A stretch of 64,000 bases of DNA from an uncultured Stenotrophomonas sp. (GTDB lineage: Bacteria; Pseudomonadota; Gammaproteobacteria; Xanthomonadales; Xanthomonadaceae), in contig CAJYNG010000015.1 of assembly GCA_913775725.1 (NCBI GenBank), forward strand, positions 1-64,000, in the 5' to 3' direction. Position numbers and translations under genes: made by a program. Each line of letters opens with the position of its first letter. Positions within the stretch are counted from its first letter, which is position 1. Below are positions 52,539 to 62,776 of the stretch, in pieces. The notes below the pieces were generated by a model that saw only the letters and a list, made by a program, of their open reading frames with translations, did no database searches and was not told where the DNA came from.

Positions 52539-53132
52539 TCAGCGCAGGGCGGCGCGACGCTTTTCGTCGATCCACTTCGAGGCCTGCGCCGGCTGGTAGT
52601 TCTTCATCCACTCCAGCATCTCTTCGATGTCCGAGCCGTACCACAGGTCCTGGCGCTGGTCCGGGTGCAGGAAGCGCTCTTCCACCATGCGGTCGATCAT
52701 GCCGATCAGCGGGGCATAGAAACCTTCCACGTCGAGGAATGCGCACGGCTTGTTGCCGATGCCCAGTTGGCGCCAGGTCAGCATCTCGAAGATCTCTTCC
52801 ATGGTGCCGAAGCCGCCGGGCAGGGTGACGAAGCCATCGGCGAGGTCGAACATGCGCGACTTGCGCTCGTGCATAGAACCGACAATTTCCAGCTCGGTCA
52901 GGCCACGGTGGGCCACTTCCCAGTCAGCCAGCTGGCGCGGAATCACACCGGTCACCTCACCGCCCGCGGCGAGCACGGCATTGGCCACGGTTCCCATCAG
53001 GCCGACGTTGCCGCCTCCGTACACCAGGCGCAGGCCGTCACGGGCGATGCGGTCGCCCAGTGCAATGGCGCGTTCGGTATAGGCCGGCTTGCTGCCAGCG
53101 TTGGAACCACAGTACACACAGATCGATTTCAT
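52539..53132 (-). CDS. LOG-family nucleoside 5'-monophosphate phosphoribohydrolase
   Basis: This 197-residue Rossmann-like enzyme has the LOG signature PGGFGTMEE, MHERKSRMF and LVYGGGNVGLMG. LOG enzymes release the base from cytokinin riboside monophosphates or from purine nucleotides. Which substrate this one uses is unclear. It is convergent with the GGDEF-EAL gene. Confidence 0.92.
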   Translation of the reverse strand: MKSICVYCGSNAGSKPAYTERAIALGDRIARDGLRLVYGGGNVGLMGTVANAVLAAGGEVTGVIPRQLADWEVAHRGLTELEIVGSMHERKSRMFDLADGFVTLPGGFGTMEEIFEMLTWRQLGIGNKPCAFLDVEGFYAPLIGMIDRMVEERFLHPDQRQDLWYGSDIEEMLEWMKNYQPAQASKWIDEKRRAALR

Positions 53133-53236
53133 GGATCTTCCTGTCTCTTGGCCGGAAACGAAAACGCCCCGTCGCCGACCGCAGAGCGGTCAGGGGACGG
53201 GGTGTCCAAGGATTATGAGGCCTTGAGAGGCCTTCT

Positions 53237-53311
53237 GTAGAGCCGAGCCATGCTCGGCTGCTCTTGGTTCAGATCGTGGCGAGCTCTGAGTCGAGCATGG
53301 CTCGACTCTAC
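53237..53311. repeat. Inverted pair of SMAG repeats
   Basis: A GTAGAGCCGAGC unit and an inverted GAGTCGAGC unit ending in CTAC, 25 bases apart, lie between the start of the LOG gene and the end of the aminotransferase gene. Confidence 0.85.
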
Positions 53312-53327
53312 AGAGGGCAAGCCAGGC

Positions 53328-54824
53328 TTACGCCGCCGCGGCCTGCTCGCGGCGCGGGCCCTCACGCAGGGCACGGCCGACCATGCCGACCAGCAGGTCC
53401 AGCTCCTCGCTGTCCATGCCGAAGTGTGGGGTAAAGCGCAGCGAATTCTCGCCACCGTGGATCACGTTGATGCCGTGCTGGCGCAGCCATTCCTCGGTGG
53501 AATTGGCGCCGTAGCACTTGAACTGAGGCGCCAGCTCGCAGGAGAACAGCAGGCCGGTGCCCTGCACCTTGGTGATCAGGCCACCCAGCTCGCCTTTGAG
53601 CTGCTCCAGCTTGCGCACCGCCTCGGCGCCGCGTTCGGCGATGTTGGCGCGCACCTGCGGGGTCAGCTGGGCCAGGGTGGCACAGGCCACGTCCAGCGCA
53701 CGCGGGTTGCTGGTCATGGTGTTGCCATAGATGCCCTTGCGGTACAGCTGCGCGGCATGCTCGGTCACCGCCAGCACCGACAGCGGGTACTGCGCGGCGT
53801 TCAGTGCCTTCGAATAGGTTTCCATGTCCGGCGGATCCAGGCCTTCGAAGCCCGGATAATCGACCACCGAGAGCACGCCATGCGCACGCAGGCCGGCCTG
53901 GATCGAGTCGAGCAGCAGCAGGCTGCCATGCGCACGGGTCAGTTCGCGGGCCACGGCGTAGAACGACGGCGGCACCGAGCGGCCCGGGTCGCCTTCGCCC
54001 ATCACCGGTTCCAGGAACACCGCCTCGATGAACCACTGGTTGCGTGCGGCGTCCTCGAACACCTTGCGCAGGCCGGCCTCATCGTACGGCGCCACGGTGA
54101 TCACCGAATCCTCGCCACGGTAGCTGGCCAGGTGCTGCATGTAGCTCTTGCGGCTGGAATCGGAATACAGGGCAGGGCGGTCGGTACGGCCATGGAAGCT
54201 GCCCTTGACCACCACGCGCTTGATCGCGGCGCCGGCGTGGCGCGCACCCGGGTCGGTCTGCAGCTTGGCGTTGACGTCGGCGATGCGGGCGGCCAAGCCG
54301 ACTGCTTCGGAACCGGAATTGAGGCACATGAAACGAGCGAACGGGCAGCCGCCACGGCGATGGCCGATCTCGGCGCGCAGGGCGGTGATGAAGCGCTGCT
54401 GCGACAGGCTGGGGGTCATGATGTTGGCCATCACCTGCGGGCGGGCCATTGCCTCCAGCACGGCGTCCGGGGTGTGCCCGAAGCCGAGCATGCCGTAGCC
54501 GCCGGCGTCGTACAGCACGGCGCCCTTCAGGGTGACCACCCACGGGCCGCGCGCGGCCAGTGCCACATACGGGGTCACCGCATCATCGGCATAGAAATTG
54601 ACGAAACCGTCCTGCATCGCGTCGATCTGCGCCTGTTCGTCCTGCGCCAGCAGCGGCCCCAGATCGGCCTGCACGCGCGCGAACTCCTCGGCGGCGGCGT
54701 CCACCGCGGCGATCAGCTGCGGGTGGTTGGCGGACAGGGCGGTCAGGGTGGCATCGTCCAGGCCAGAGGTAAGGCGGGTGCCGGGCTGGTTGCGCAGGGG
54801 GGCGAGGCGTTCGATGAAGCTCAT
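53328..54824 (-). CDS. Class III PLP-dependent aminotransferase
   Basis: This 498-residue aminotransferase fold-type I enzyme has an N-terminal extension of about 80 residues, then the cofactor-binding region NSGSEAVGLAARIADV, the Asp of LLLLDSIQAG (usually DEVQ) and the PLP lysine in DMETYSKALNAAQYPLSVLAV, then GNTMTSNPRALDVACATL. The Glu after the Asp is Ser, unusual in class III enzymes. The substrate (an omega-amino acid or diamine) cannot be told. The reading frame stays open upstream, but the ATG at 54824 is clear, with AGGAGATC ahead. Confidence 0.82.
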   Translation of the reverse strand: MSFIERLAPLRNQPGTRLTSGLDDATLTALSANHPQLIAAVDAAAEEFARVQADLGPLLAQDEQAQIDAMQDGFVNFYADDAVTPYVALAARGPWVVTLKGAVLYDAGGYGMLGFGHTPDAVLEAMARPQVMANIMTPSLSQQRFITALRAEIGHRRGGCPFARFMCLNSGSEAVGLAARIADVNAKLQTDPGARHAGAAIKRVVVKGSFHGRTDRPALYSDSSRKSYMQHLASYRGEDSVITVAPYDEAGLRKVFEDAARNQWFIEAVFLEPVMGEGDPGRSVPPSFYAVARELTRAHGSLLLLDSIQAGLRAHGVLSVVDYPGFEGLDPPDMETYSKALNAAQYPLSVLAVTEHAAQLYRKGIYGNTMTSNPRALDVACATLAQLTPQVRANIAERGAEAVRKLEQLKGELGGLITKVQGTGLLFSCELAPQFKCYGANSTEEWLRQHGINVIHGGENSLRFTPHFGMDSEELDLLVGMVGRALREGPRREQAAAA

Positions 54825-55070
54825 TGCAGATCTCCTGAAACAATGGGTCGCACGGGTCTTCAAAAGCAAAACGCGCGTCATCACGCGCGCTTGGGGCAGG
54901 CTCGTGCAGCGGACTTCCGACTCGATGCTAGCACTTGTTTTTTTGCGCGATAACCCCGCAGAAACCTGCTGCATAGCAGCATTTTGCGCGACGTTCGCCG
55001 CGAAGCGCGCCGGCTCGCAGACGCTGGACGTACAATGCGCGCCATTGTCGACCTGTTGCCGCCCACTGCC
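54825..55070. promoter_or_regulatory. Divergent region between aminotransferase and queA
   Basis: The stretch holds a CGCGCGTCATCACGCGCG palindrome (about 54873-54890), a T-run, and TACAAT at 55031-55036 that looks like a -10 box for queA. No gene is seen. Confidence 0.45.
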
Positions 55071-56102
55071 TTGAAGAAGTCCGATTTCCACTACGACCTG
55101 CCGGCTGAACTGATCGCGCAGGCACCCCTGGCCGAACGTTCCGCAAGCCGCCTGCTGCTGGTGCCGCCGGCGCCGGCCGCCTTCACCGACCTGCAGGTGC
55201 GTGACCTGCCGTCGCTGCTGCAGCCGGGCGACCTGATGGTGTTCAACGATACCCGGGTGATCCCGGCGCGCCTGTTCGGGCAGAAGGCCAGCGGCGGTCG
55301 CGTGGAGATCCTGATTGAACGCCTGCTCGGCGGCCAGCAGGCGCGTGCCCAGGTGGGCGCCAGCAAGTCGCCCAAGACGGGCAGCCGCATCGCGCTCGAT
55401 GCCGGTGGCGAGGCCGAGGTGCTCGGCCGCGATGGCGAGTTCTATGTGCTGCAGTTCCACGTGCCCGAATCGCTGGAGCAGTGGCTGCTGCACGCCGGCC
55501 GCCTGCCGCTGCCGCCCTACATCCAGCGCGAGCCGGGTGTGGACGACCGCGAGCGCTACCAGACCGTGTTCGCGCGCGAAGTGGGCGCGGTGGCCGCGCC
55601 GACCGCCGGCCTGCATTTCGACGAGCCGCTGCTGGCCGCGCTGAAGGAGAAGGGCGTGGAGTTCGGTCACGTTACCCTGCACGTGGGCGCGGGCACCTTC
55701 CAGCCGGTGCGCGCCGATGACCTGAAGGACCACGTGATGCACCGCGAGTGGCTGAACGTCGGCGCCGAGCTGGTGCAGCAGGTGCGGCGCACGCGCGCCG
55801 CCGGCGGCCGGGTGATCGGTGTCGGCACCACCGTGGTGCGCGCGCTGGAAAGCGCGATGCGCGATGGCGAGCTGCTGCCGTTCGCCGGTGAAACGCAGAT
55901 CTTCATCACCCCGGGCTACCGCATCCGCAGCGTCGACGCGATGGTGACCAACTTCCACCTGCCGGAAAGCACGCTGCTGATGATGATCTCCGCGTTTGCC
56001 GGCAAAGAACGGGTGTTCGAGGCCTACCAGCACGCGATCGAGCAGCGCTACCGCTTCTTCAGCTACGGCGACGCGATGCTGCTGTTCCCGCAGGCGGGGT
56101 AG
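55071..56102 (+). CDS. queA: S-adenosylmethionine:tRNA ribosyltransferase-isomerase QueA
   Basis: This 343-residue enzyme makes epoxyqueuosine in tRNA from preQ1 and the ribosyl group of SAM. Family blocks are [64 protein letters not shown] and [22 protein letters not shown] 55071 is chosen since QueA usually starts at this KKSDF; ATG 55035 in frame overlaps a likely -10 box. It is followed by tgt. Confidence 0.93.
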   Translation: MKKSDFHYDLPAELIAQAPLAERSASRLLLVPPAPAAFTDLQVRDLPSLLQPGDLMVFNDTRVIPARLFGQKASGGRVEILIERLLGGQQARAQVGASKSPKTGSRIALDAGGEAEVLGRDGEFYVLQFHVPESLEQWLLHAGRLPLPPYIQREPGVDDRERYQTVFAREVGAVAAPTAGLHFDEPLLAALKEKGVEFGHVTLHVGAGTFQPVRADDLKDHVMHREWLNVGAELVQQVRRTRAAGGRVIGVGTTVVRALESAMRDGELLPFAGETQIFITPGYRIRSVDAMVTNFHLPESTLLMMISAFAGKERVFEAYQHAIEQRYRFFSYGDAMLLFPQAG

Positions 56103-56199
56103 GGCGTCCTGGGAGCGCAGGGGCCCCCGTGGGTGCGCACCTTGGTGCGCACGCCTTCTTGGGAGACAATAGGCAACTATTTGCCTGAATGACCGCTCC

Positions 56200-57330
56200 A
56201 TGTCCCGACTGCAGTTCCAGCTCAAGACCCGCGACGGCCGTGCCCGCCGTGGCCGCCTGACCTTCCCGCGTGGCACGGTGGAAACGCCGGCCTTCATGCC
56301 GGTGGGAACCTATGGCTCGGTCAAGGGCATCCTGCCGGACGATGTGCGCGCGCTGGGCGCCGAGATCATCCTCGGCAACACGTTCCACCTGTACCTGCGT
56401 CCGGGCCTGGACATCATCGCCGACCACGGCGGCCTGCACGGCTTCTGCCGCTGGGATGGCCCGATCCTGACCGATTCGGGTGGTTTCCAGGTGTTCTCGC
56501 TGGCCCACCGCCGCAAGATCACCGAGCAGGGCGTGACCTTCGCTTCGCCCACCGACGGTGCCCGCGTGTTCCTGGGCCCGGAAGAGAGCATGAAAATCCA
56601 GAAGGTGCTCGATTCGGACGTGGTGATGATCTTCGACGAGTGCACCCCGTATCCGGCCACCGAGGACGTTGCCCGCCGTTCCATGGAGCTGAGCCTGCGC
56701 TGGGCCCAGCGCAGCCGCAATGCGCATGATGAGCTCGGCAACGACGCGGCGTTGTTCGGCATCGTCCAGGGCGGCGTGCACACCGGTCTGCGCAGCCGCT
56801 CGGCCGAGGCACTGCAGGCCATCGGTTTTGATGGCTATGCCATTGGCGGCCTGGCTGTGGGCGAGCCGGAAGACGAGCGCAACGCCATGCTCGACCACCT
56901 GGACCCGGAGCTGCCGGGTGACCGCCCGCGCTATCTGATGGGCGTGGGCCGGCCGGAAGACCTGGTCGAGGGTGTCGCACGTGGCGTGGACATGTTCGAT
57001 TGCGTGATGCCCACCCGCAACGCCCGCAACGGCCACTATTTCACCTCGTTCGGCACCGTCCGCATCCGCAACTCCCAGTACGCGCGCGACATGGACCCGA
57101 TCGAACCCGGCTGCGGCTGCGTGGCCTGCACCGGCGGCTACACCCGTTCCTACCTGCGCCACCTGGACCGCTGCAACGAGATGCTGGCGCCGATGCTGGG
57201 CACCCTGCACAACCTGTTCTATTACGAAAAGCTCATGGCCGACATCCGCGCGGCGATCGAGGCGGGAACCTTCCTGGCCTTCCGTGAGTCTTTCTACGCG
57301 GCACGCGGGGCGGTAGCCCCCCCCCTGTAA
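56200..57330 (+). CDS. tgt: tRNA-guanine transglycosylase
   Basis: This 376-residue enzyme swaps guanine-34 for preQ1 in queuosine tRNAs. It has [24 protein letters not shown], the catalytic Asp in [38 protein letters not shown] and the zinc site CGCVAC with CNEM. It lies in the queA-tgt-yajC-secDF order. Confidence 0.97.
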   Translation: MSRLQFQLKTRDGRARRGRLTFPRGTVETPAFMPVGTYGSVKGILPDDVRALGAEIILGNTFHLYLRPGLDIIADHGGLHGFCRWDGPILTDSGGFQVFSLAHRRKITEQGVTFASPTDGARVFLGPEESMKIQKVLDSDVVMIFDECTPYPATEDVARRSMELSLRWAQRSRNAHDELGNDAALFGIVQGGVHTGLRSRSAEALQAIGFDGYAIGGLAVGEPEDERNAMLDHLDPELPGDRPRYLMGVGRPEDLVEGVARGVDMFDCVMPTRNARNGHYFTSFGTVRIRNSQYARDMDPIEPGCGCVACTGGYTRSYLRHLDRCNEMLAPMLGTLHNLFYYEKLMADIRAAIEAGTFLAFRESFYAARGAVAPPL

Positions 57331-57461
57331 CCCGAACACCCCCTGCCAAACGGCCCAAGGACGAACGCCCGGGGCCGTGGCATACTTCAAGGCTGACCCA
57401 GATCCGCGGTCGACACGCCGTGCCCGTGAAAGGGCCGGAGCGCCGCCCAACCAAAGGACCA

Positions 57462-57809
57462 ATGATGAACCTGCTTGCCTTCCTGATTCCCGCCGCCCAC
57501 GCCCAGGCCGCCGGCGGCCAACCGCAGGGCATGGGCCTGACCACGCTGCTGTTCCCGGTCATCCTGATCGCCATCATGTACTTCCTGATGATCCGCCCGC
57601 AGATGAAGCGGCAGAAGGAGCACAAGTCCATGCTGGAGAAGATCAAGCGTGGCGACGAAGTGCTGACCAACGGCGGCATCGCCGGCAAGGTCACCGACAT
57701 CGGCGACAACTTCATCACCATCGAAGTGGCCGAGAACGTGCGCATCCGCGTGCAGAAGGGGGCTGTGGGCAGCGTGCTGCCGACCGGCACCCTGGATTCG
57801 GCCAAGTAA
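57462..57809 (+). CDS. yajC: Sec translocase accessory subunit YajC
   Basis: This 115-residue protein has one membrane helix (LTTLLFPVILIAIMYFLMIRPQMKRQKEH is the span and exit) and the conserved IKRGDEVLTNGGIAGKV. It associates with SecDF. ATG 57462 or 57465 fits; upstream starts are unlikely. It is directly followed by secD. Confidence 0.95.
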   Translation: MMNLLAFLIPAAHAQAAGGQPQGMGLTTLLFPVILIAIMYFLMIRPQMKRQKEHKSMLEKIKRGDEVLTNGGIAGKVTDIGDNFITIEVAENVRIRVQKGAVGSVLPTGTLDSAK

Positions 57810-57870
57810 GCCACTCCCTTTCCGATGCACAACCGCGGCGCCGGGGATGGCGCCGCGCGGGACCCAAGCA

Positions 57871-59727
57871 ATGCTCGAATTTCCACGCTGGAAGTACGTC
57901 GTCATCCTGATCGTACTGGCGCTCAGCGCGCTGTACGCGCTGCCCAACATCTACCAGAAGGACCCGGCCATCCAGATCACCGCCAACCGTGGCGGCCAGA
58001 TCGACGATGCGCTGCGTGACCGTGTGCTGGCCGACCTGAAGAAGGCCGGCGTGGCTGCCGTCGGTGCCGAGAAGGAAGGGGAAAGCCTGATCGTCCGCCT
58101 GCCGGACCTGAAGGCGCAGTCCGCTGCCAGCGACGCCCTGCGCGACACCGTTGGCGAGCAGTACACCGTGGCCCTGAACCTGGCCTCGACCGTGCCGGAC
58201 TGGCTGGCCAACCTCGGCGGTCGTCCGATGGTGCTGGGCCTGGACCTGCAGGGCGGCGTGCACTTCGTGCTTCAGGTTGACCAGAAGGCGGCTCTGGACA
58301 AGCGTCTGGACGCCTATACCGAAGACGTGCGCAGCACCCTGCGTGACGCGCGCATTCCTTACCAGTCGGTGGAACGCCGTGCTGACAACAGCATCGTGGC
58401 CAACCTGAGCCCGTCGGCGGGTGACGATGCCGCGCAGCGCGCCCGCGCCGCGCTGGTCAAGGCGCAGCCGACCCTCGGCTACGACGTCAGCGGCAACCGC
58501 ATCACGGTCACCGTTCCGGATGCCGAGATCGCACAGATTGCCAACGGTGCCATCGAGCAGAACATCAACACGCTGCGCAACCGTGTGAACCAGCTCGGCG
58601 TGGCCGAGCCGATCATCCAGCGCCAGGGTGCCGACCGCGTGGTCGTGCAGCTGCCGGGCGTGCAGGACACCGCCGAAGCCAAGCGCATGATCGGTGCCAC
58701 CGCCACCCTGGAATACCGTGCGGTGGTCGAAGGCAACGCGCAGGACGCGATTGCCTCCGGCCGCATCCCGCCGGAAGCCAAGGTCTACCAGCAGCGTGAT
58801 GGCCGTGGCCCGATCCTGCTGAACAAGCGCGTGATCGTCACCGGCGACCAGATGGTCGGCGCGCAGGCGGTGACCGATTCGAACAGCGGCTCTCCGGCGG
58901 TCAGCGTGACGCTGAACAACGTCGGCGGCCAGCGCATGTTCGACTTCACCAGCGCCAACGTGAACAAGCCGATGGCGGTGGTCTACACCGAGCGAGTGCC
59001 GACTGTGACCGTCGTTGACGGCCAGGAAGTGCGTGGCTTCAAGGTCAACGAGGAAGTGATCTCGGTGGCCAACATCAACGGCGTGTTCGGCAAGAACTTC
59101 CAGACCACGGGCCTGCAGAAGAAGGAAGCCGAGGACCTGGCCAAGCTGCTGAAGTCCGGCTCGCTGGCCGCGCCGATGGACTTCGTCGAAGAGCGCGTGG
59201 TCGGCCCGAGCCTGGGTGCCGAGAACGTCAAGAACGGTATGCGCGCGGTGGTGTTCGCATTCCTGTTCACCCTGGTGTTCTTCAGCGTCTACTACCGCAT
59301 GTTCGGCGTGATCACCTCGATCGCGATGCTGTTCAACCTGCTGATCGTGGTGGCGGTGATGTCGCTGTTCGGCGCGACCATGACCCTGCCGGGCTTCGCC
59401 GGTCTGGCGTTGTCGGTCGGTCTGTCGGTGGACGCCAACGTGCTGATCAACGAGCGTATCCGTGAAGAGCTGCGTGCCGGCGTGCCGGGCAAGACCGCGA
59501 TCGTGACCGGTTACGAGCGTGCTTCCGGCACCATCCTCGACGCCAACCTGACCGGCCTGATCGTCGGTGTGGCGCTGTTCGCATTCGGTACCGGTCCGCT
59601 GAAGGGCTTCGCGCTGACCATGATCATCGGTATTTTCGCCTCCATGTTCACCGCGATCACCGTGTCGCGTGCGCTGGCGACGCTGATCTACGGCCGCCGC
59701 AAGAAGCTCCAGAACGTGGCCATCTGA
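57871..59727 (+). CDS. secD: Protein translocase subunit SecD
   Basis: This 618-residue inner-membrane protein has an N-terminal helix (YVVILIVLALSALYALPNIY), a large periplasmic domain with LGLDLQGGVHFVLQVD, and six-helix C-terminus with LSVGLSVDANVLINERIREELR. With SecF it uses the proton gradient to pull proteins out of the Sec channel. The start MLEFPRWK is preferred over one 24 bases upstream. Confidence 0.97.
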   Translation: MLEFPRWKYVVILIVLALSALYALPNIYQKDPAIQITANRGGQIDDALRDRVLADLKKAGVAAVGAEKEGESLIVRLPDLKAQSAASDALRDTVGEQYTVALNLASTVPDWLANLGGRPMVLGLDLQGGVHFVLQVDQKAALDKRLDAYTEDVRSTLRDARIPYQSVERRADNSIVANLSPSAGDDAAQRARAALVKAQPTLGYDVSGNRITVTVPDAEIAQIANGAIEQNINTLRNRVNQLGVAEPIIQRQGADRVVVQLPGVQDTAEAKRMIGATATLEYRAVVEGNAQDAIASGRIPPEAKVYQQRDGRGPILLNKRVIVTGDQMVGAQAVTDSNSGSPAVSVTLNNVGGQRMFDFTSANVNKPMAVVYTERVPTVTVVDGQEVRGFKVNEEVISVANINGVFGKNFQTTGLQKKEAEDLAKLLKSGSLAAPMDFVEERVVGPSLGAENVKNGMRAVVFAFLFTLVFFSVYYRMFGVITSIAMLFNLLIVVAVMSLFGATMTLPGFAGLALSVGLSVDANVLINERIREELRAGVPGKTAIVTGYERASGTILDANLTGLIVGVALFAFGTGPLKGFALTMIIGIFASMFTAITVSRALATLIYGRRKKLQNVAI

Positions 59728-59742
59728 CGGGACGACACGCAC

Positions 59743-60723
59743 ATGAAACTGTTTCCGCTGCACATCCTCCCGAACGACACCAAGATCGACTTCATGCGCT
59801 GGCGCCATGTCGCGATGGTCGTCACGGTCATCGTGTTCCTGGCCTCGGTTGCCATCATCGGCTTCAAGGGCTTCAACTACGCCCTGGACTTCACCGGTGG
59901 CACCCTGATTGAAGCCCGCTTCGACAAGGCGGTGGACGTCGAGCAGGTCCGTACCAAGCTTGAGGAAAATGGCTTCGACGGTGCCCAGGTGCAGAGCGTC
60001 GGTGGCAACACCGATCTGCTGATCCGTCTGGCCCCGCACGGTGAGCACGCTGCCGGTACCGGCGACGCCGCGCACGAGGACAAGGCCACCGCTGCGGCCG
60101 TGGTGAAGGCACTGTCCACCGCCGACAACCAGGCCACCGTGCTCCGCAACGAGTTCGTGGGCCCGCAGATCGGCAAGGACCTGGCGATGAATGGCCTGTA
60201 CGCCACCATCTTCATGCTGGCCGGCTTCCTGATCTACATCGCGGTGCGCTTCGAATGGAAGTTCGCGGTCACCGCCAGCATCGTGGCGATGTTCGACCTG
60301 ATCGTGACGGTGGCTTACGTGTCCCTGCTGGGCCGTGAGTTCGACCTGACCGTGCTGGCCGGCCTGCTGTCGGTGATGGGTTTTGCGATCAACGATCTGA
60401 TCGTGGTCTTCGACCGCGTCCGCGAGAACTTCCGCAGCCTGCGCGTGGACTCGATGGAAGTGCTGAACCGTTCGATCAACCAGACGCTGTCGCGTACGGT
60501 GATCACCGCGGTGATGTTCTTCCTGTCGGCGCTGGCCCTGTACATGTACGGCGGCAGCTCGATGGAAGGCCTGGCCGAGACGCACATGATCGGTGCCGTG
60601 ATCGTGGTGCTGTCGTCGATCCTGGTGGCGGTGCCGATGCTGACGATCGGTTTCCTGCGCGTCAGCAAGCAGGACCTGCTGCCGAAGGCCAAGGACGTCG
60701 AGGCCCTGGCCCGTCGCCCGTAA
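59743..60723 (+). CDS. secF: Protein translocase subunit SecF
   Basis: This 326-residue partner of SecD has FKGFNYALDFTGGTLIEARF in the periplasmic part, GLLSVMGFAINDLIVVFDRVREN in the membrane and LYMYGGSSMEGLAETHMIGAVIV late. It starts 15 bases after secD and ends the operon, with a terminator following. Confidence 0.97.
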   Translation: MKLFPLHILPNDTKIDFMRWRHVAMVVTVIVFLASVAIIGFKGFNYALDFTGGTLIEARFDKAVDVEQVRTKLEENGFDGAQVQSVGGNTDLLIRLAPHGEHAAGTGDAAHEDKATAAAVVKALSTADNQATVLRNEFVGPQIGKDLAMNGLYATIFMLAGFLIYIAVRFEWKFAVTASIVAMFDLIVTVAYVSLLGREFDLTVLAGLLSVMGFAINDLIVVFDRVRENFRSLRVDSMEVLNRSINQTLSRTVITAVMFFLSALALYMYGGSSMEGLAETHMIGAVIVVLSSILVAVPMLTIGFLRVSKQDLLPKAKDVEALARRP

Positions 60724-60749
60724 GCACCTGCTGCACGCAGCACACAGAG

Positions 60750-60774
60750 AACCCCGCGCAAGCGGGGTTTTTTG
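60750..60774 (+). terminator. secF terminator
   Basis: AACCCCGC (60750-60757) pairs with GCGGGGTT (60762-60769) around GCAA, followed by a run of T. Confidence 0.92.
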
Positions 60775-60777
60775 TGT

Positions 60778-61262
60778 GCAGGGCTTGCAGCCCTGCACCT
60801 GCTCAATGCAACGGCAACTTCCAAAGCGGAGCTGGCTTTCTGCTGGTTGGGCGGGGCCATGTGGGTTGGCAGGACACGCCGTAAACCCATCCTTGGGGGC
60901 TCGATGGCGCCATCCATGGCGCCAACGGTCCTGCCAACCCACATGGCCCCACCTCCGACAGATTCCTGCGGCTGTTGGTAGGTGTCGACCTTGGTCGACA
61001 TATCTGTCAGATATCGAGTGAATTCAACCGTGTCGACCAAGGTCGACACCTACCAGGGCCGCACGCCGTCCTGGCAGATCGCGGAGAACTGTCGAAAGCG
61101 GGGTGGGTCCGGTTGAGGGGGCGTGAGCCGCATGGATGCGGCGACCGAGCTTACATGGACGTACTTGCAGCGCCCCCCTCAACCGGACCCACCCCGCCAT
61201 CCCACAGGAAACCCGCTTTTGCTCTGGCTCTGGCTTCCAGCAGGTGCAGGGCGCAGCCCTGC
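60778..61262. repeat. Composite inverted-repeat element, copy 2
   Basis: The same architecture as the element between fsr and pdxY. The outer inverted hairpins lie at 60778-60802 and 61240-61262, the latter slightly altered. Two long stem-loops follow: 23 bp arms at 60853-60875 with 60928-60950, and 24 bp arms at 61097-61120 with 61174-61197. The middle has two inverted SMAG units (60978-61053) around ATATCTGTCAGATATCGAG, which appears inverted in copy 1. There is no coding sequence between secF and fabV. Confidence 0.85.
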
Positions 61263-61402
61263 AAAGAGAAACCTCACCCTACGCCAGCGTCGGTTGTGCA
61301 ATCTTCCCCCGCGCACTACGATCCTGCGGTTCGCGCGCGCAGGCGCGCACCCGTATTCCTGCTGAGCGCCCCGTGCGCCGCATCTGCCAACCCGAGGTAT
61401 CC

Positions 61403-62662
61403 ATGGTCATCAAACCGCGCGTCCGCGGCTTCATCTGCGTCACCACCCACCCGACCGGCTGCGAAGCCGCGGTCAAGCAGCAGATCGACTACATCCGCGC
61501 GCGCCCGCCGATCCAGAACGGTCCCAAGCGCGTGCTGGTGATCGGTGCCTCTACCGGCTACGGCCTGGCTGCGCGCATCACCGCTGCCTTCGGCAGTGGC
61601 GCCGCCACCCTCGGCATCTTCTTCGAACGCCCGGGCAGCGAGACCAAGCCGGGTACCGCGGGCTGGTACAACTCGGCCGCGTTCCACAAGTACGCCGACG
61701 AAGCCGGCCTGTACGCCAAGAGCATCAACGGCGATGCCTTCTCCGATGAAGTGAAGGCGAAGACCATCGAAATGATCAAGGCCGATCTCGGCCAGGTCGA
61801 CCAGGTCGTTTACAGCCTGGCGGCACCGCGCCGCAAGCACCCGAAGACCGGCGAGATCATCAGCTCCACGCTGAAGCCGATCGGCGAGCCGATCACCCTG
61901 CGTGGCCTGGATACCGACAAGGAAGTGCTGACCGAGACCCACCTGCAGCCGGCTACCCCGGAAGAGATCGCCGGTACCGTCGCGGTGATGGGTGGTGAAG
62001 ACTGGCAGATGTGGATCGACGCGCTGGCCGACGCCGGCGTGCTGGCCAACGGCTGCACCACCACTGCTTTCACCTACGTGGGCGAAGAGATCACCCAGGC
62101 GATCTACTGGAATGGCTCGATCGGTGCGGCCAAGAAGGATCTGGATACCAAGGTGCTGGGCCTGCGCGAGAAGCTGGCCAGGATCGGTGGTGATGCACGC
62201 GTGTCGGTACTGAAGGCCGTGGTCACCCAGGCCAGCTCGGCCATTCCGACCATGCCGCTGTACCTGTCGCTGCTGTTCAAGGTGATGAAGGAAAAGGGCA
62301 CGCACGAAGGCTGCATCGAGCAGCTCGACGTGCTGTACGACATTCTCTACGGCGGCAAGGCCGACGGCGTGGCGATCGATCGCCTGCGCCACGACCTGGT
62401 CGATGGGGATGGCCACACCGTCGCGCTGGTCGATGACGAAGGCCGCCTGCGAGCCGATTACAAGGAAATGGCCGCGGACGTGCAGGGCAAGGTGGTCGCG
62501 CTGTGGCCGCAGGTGACCAACGAGAACCTGTACGAGATCAGCGATCTGGCCGGCTACAAGGCCGACTTCCTGCGCCTGTTCGGTTTTGGCGTGGAGGGTG
62601 TCGACTACGAAGCCGACGTCAATCCGGACGTGAAGATCGAAAACCTGGTCGATCTGACCTGA
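61403..62662 (+). CDS. fabV: Enoyl-ACP/trans-2-enoyl-CoA reductase FabV
   Basis: This 419-residue NADH-dependent reductase does the last step of fatty-acid elongation. It has [19 protein letters not shown] at the start, a cofactor loop [14 protein letters not shown], an active-site Tyr in [25 protein letters not shown] (YxxxxxxxxK spacing) and the C-terminal [18 protein letters not shown]. FabV enzymes are known to be insensitive to triclosan. The start is MVIK at 61403. Confidence 0.95.
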   Translation: MVIKPRVRGFICVTTHPTGCEAAVKQQIDYIRARPPIQNGPKRVLVIGASTGYGLAARITAAFGSGAATLGIFFERPGSETKPGTAGWYNSAAFHKYADEAGLYAKSINGDAFSDEVKAKTIEMIKADLGQVDQVVYSLAAPRRKHPKTGEIISSTLKPIGEPITLRGLDTDKEVLTETHLQPATPEEIAGTVAVMGGEDWQMWIDALADAGVLANGCTTTAFTYVGEEITQAIYWNGSIGAAKKDLDTKVLGLREKLARIGGDARVSVLKAVVTQASSAIPTMPLYLSLLFKVMKEKGTHEGCIEQLDVLYDILYGGKADGVAIDRLRHDLVDGDGHTVALVDDEGRLRADYKEMAADVQGKVVALWPQVTNENLYEISDLAGYKADFLRLFGFGVEGVDYEADVNPDVKIENLVDLT

Positions 62663-62670
62663 TCAATGAA

Positions 62671-62700
62671 AAGGCCGGCGAAAGCCGGCCTTCTCGTTTG
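62671..62700 (+). terminator. fabV terminator
   Basis: AAGGCCGGC (62671-62679) pairs with GCCGGCCTT (62684-62692) around GAAA, followed by CTCGTTTG. Confidence 0.85.
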
Positions 62701-62701
62701 T

Positions 62702-62767
62702 GTAGAGCCGAGCGATGCTCGGCTGCTCTTCGCTTGAGTCCCGCAGCCGAGCATGGCTCGGCTCTAC
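62702..62767. repeat. Inverted pair of SMAG repeats
   Basis: A GTAGAGCCGAGC unit and its inverted partner ending in CTAC lie between the fabV terminator and the end of the convergent GGDEF-EAL gene. Confidence 0.85.
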
Positions 62768-62776
62768 AGAGAGGCG

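Noticed and set aside
54825-56297. In-frame upstream extension of the aminotransferase across queA
   Set aside because: The frame stays open but runs antisense to queA and has no homology; the ATG at 54824 has its own ribosome site.
57715-60942. 1075-codon open frame antisense to secD and secF
   Set aside because: The opposite strand encodes intact SecD and SecF; this frame is His/Asp/Gln-rich with no recognisable fold.
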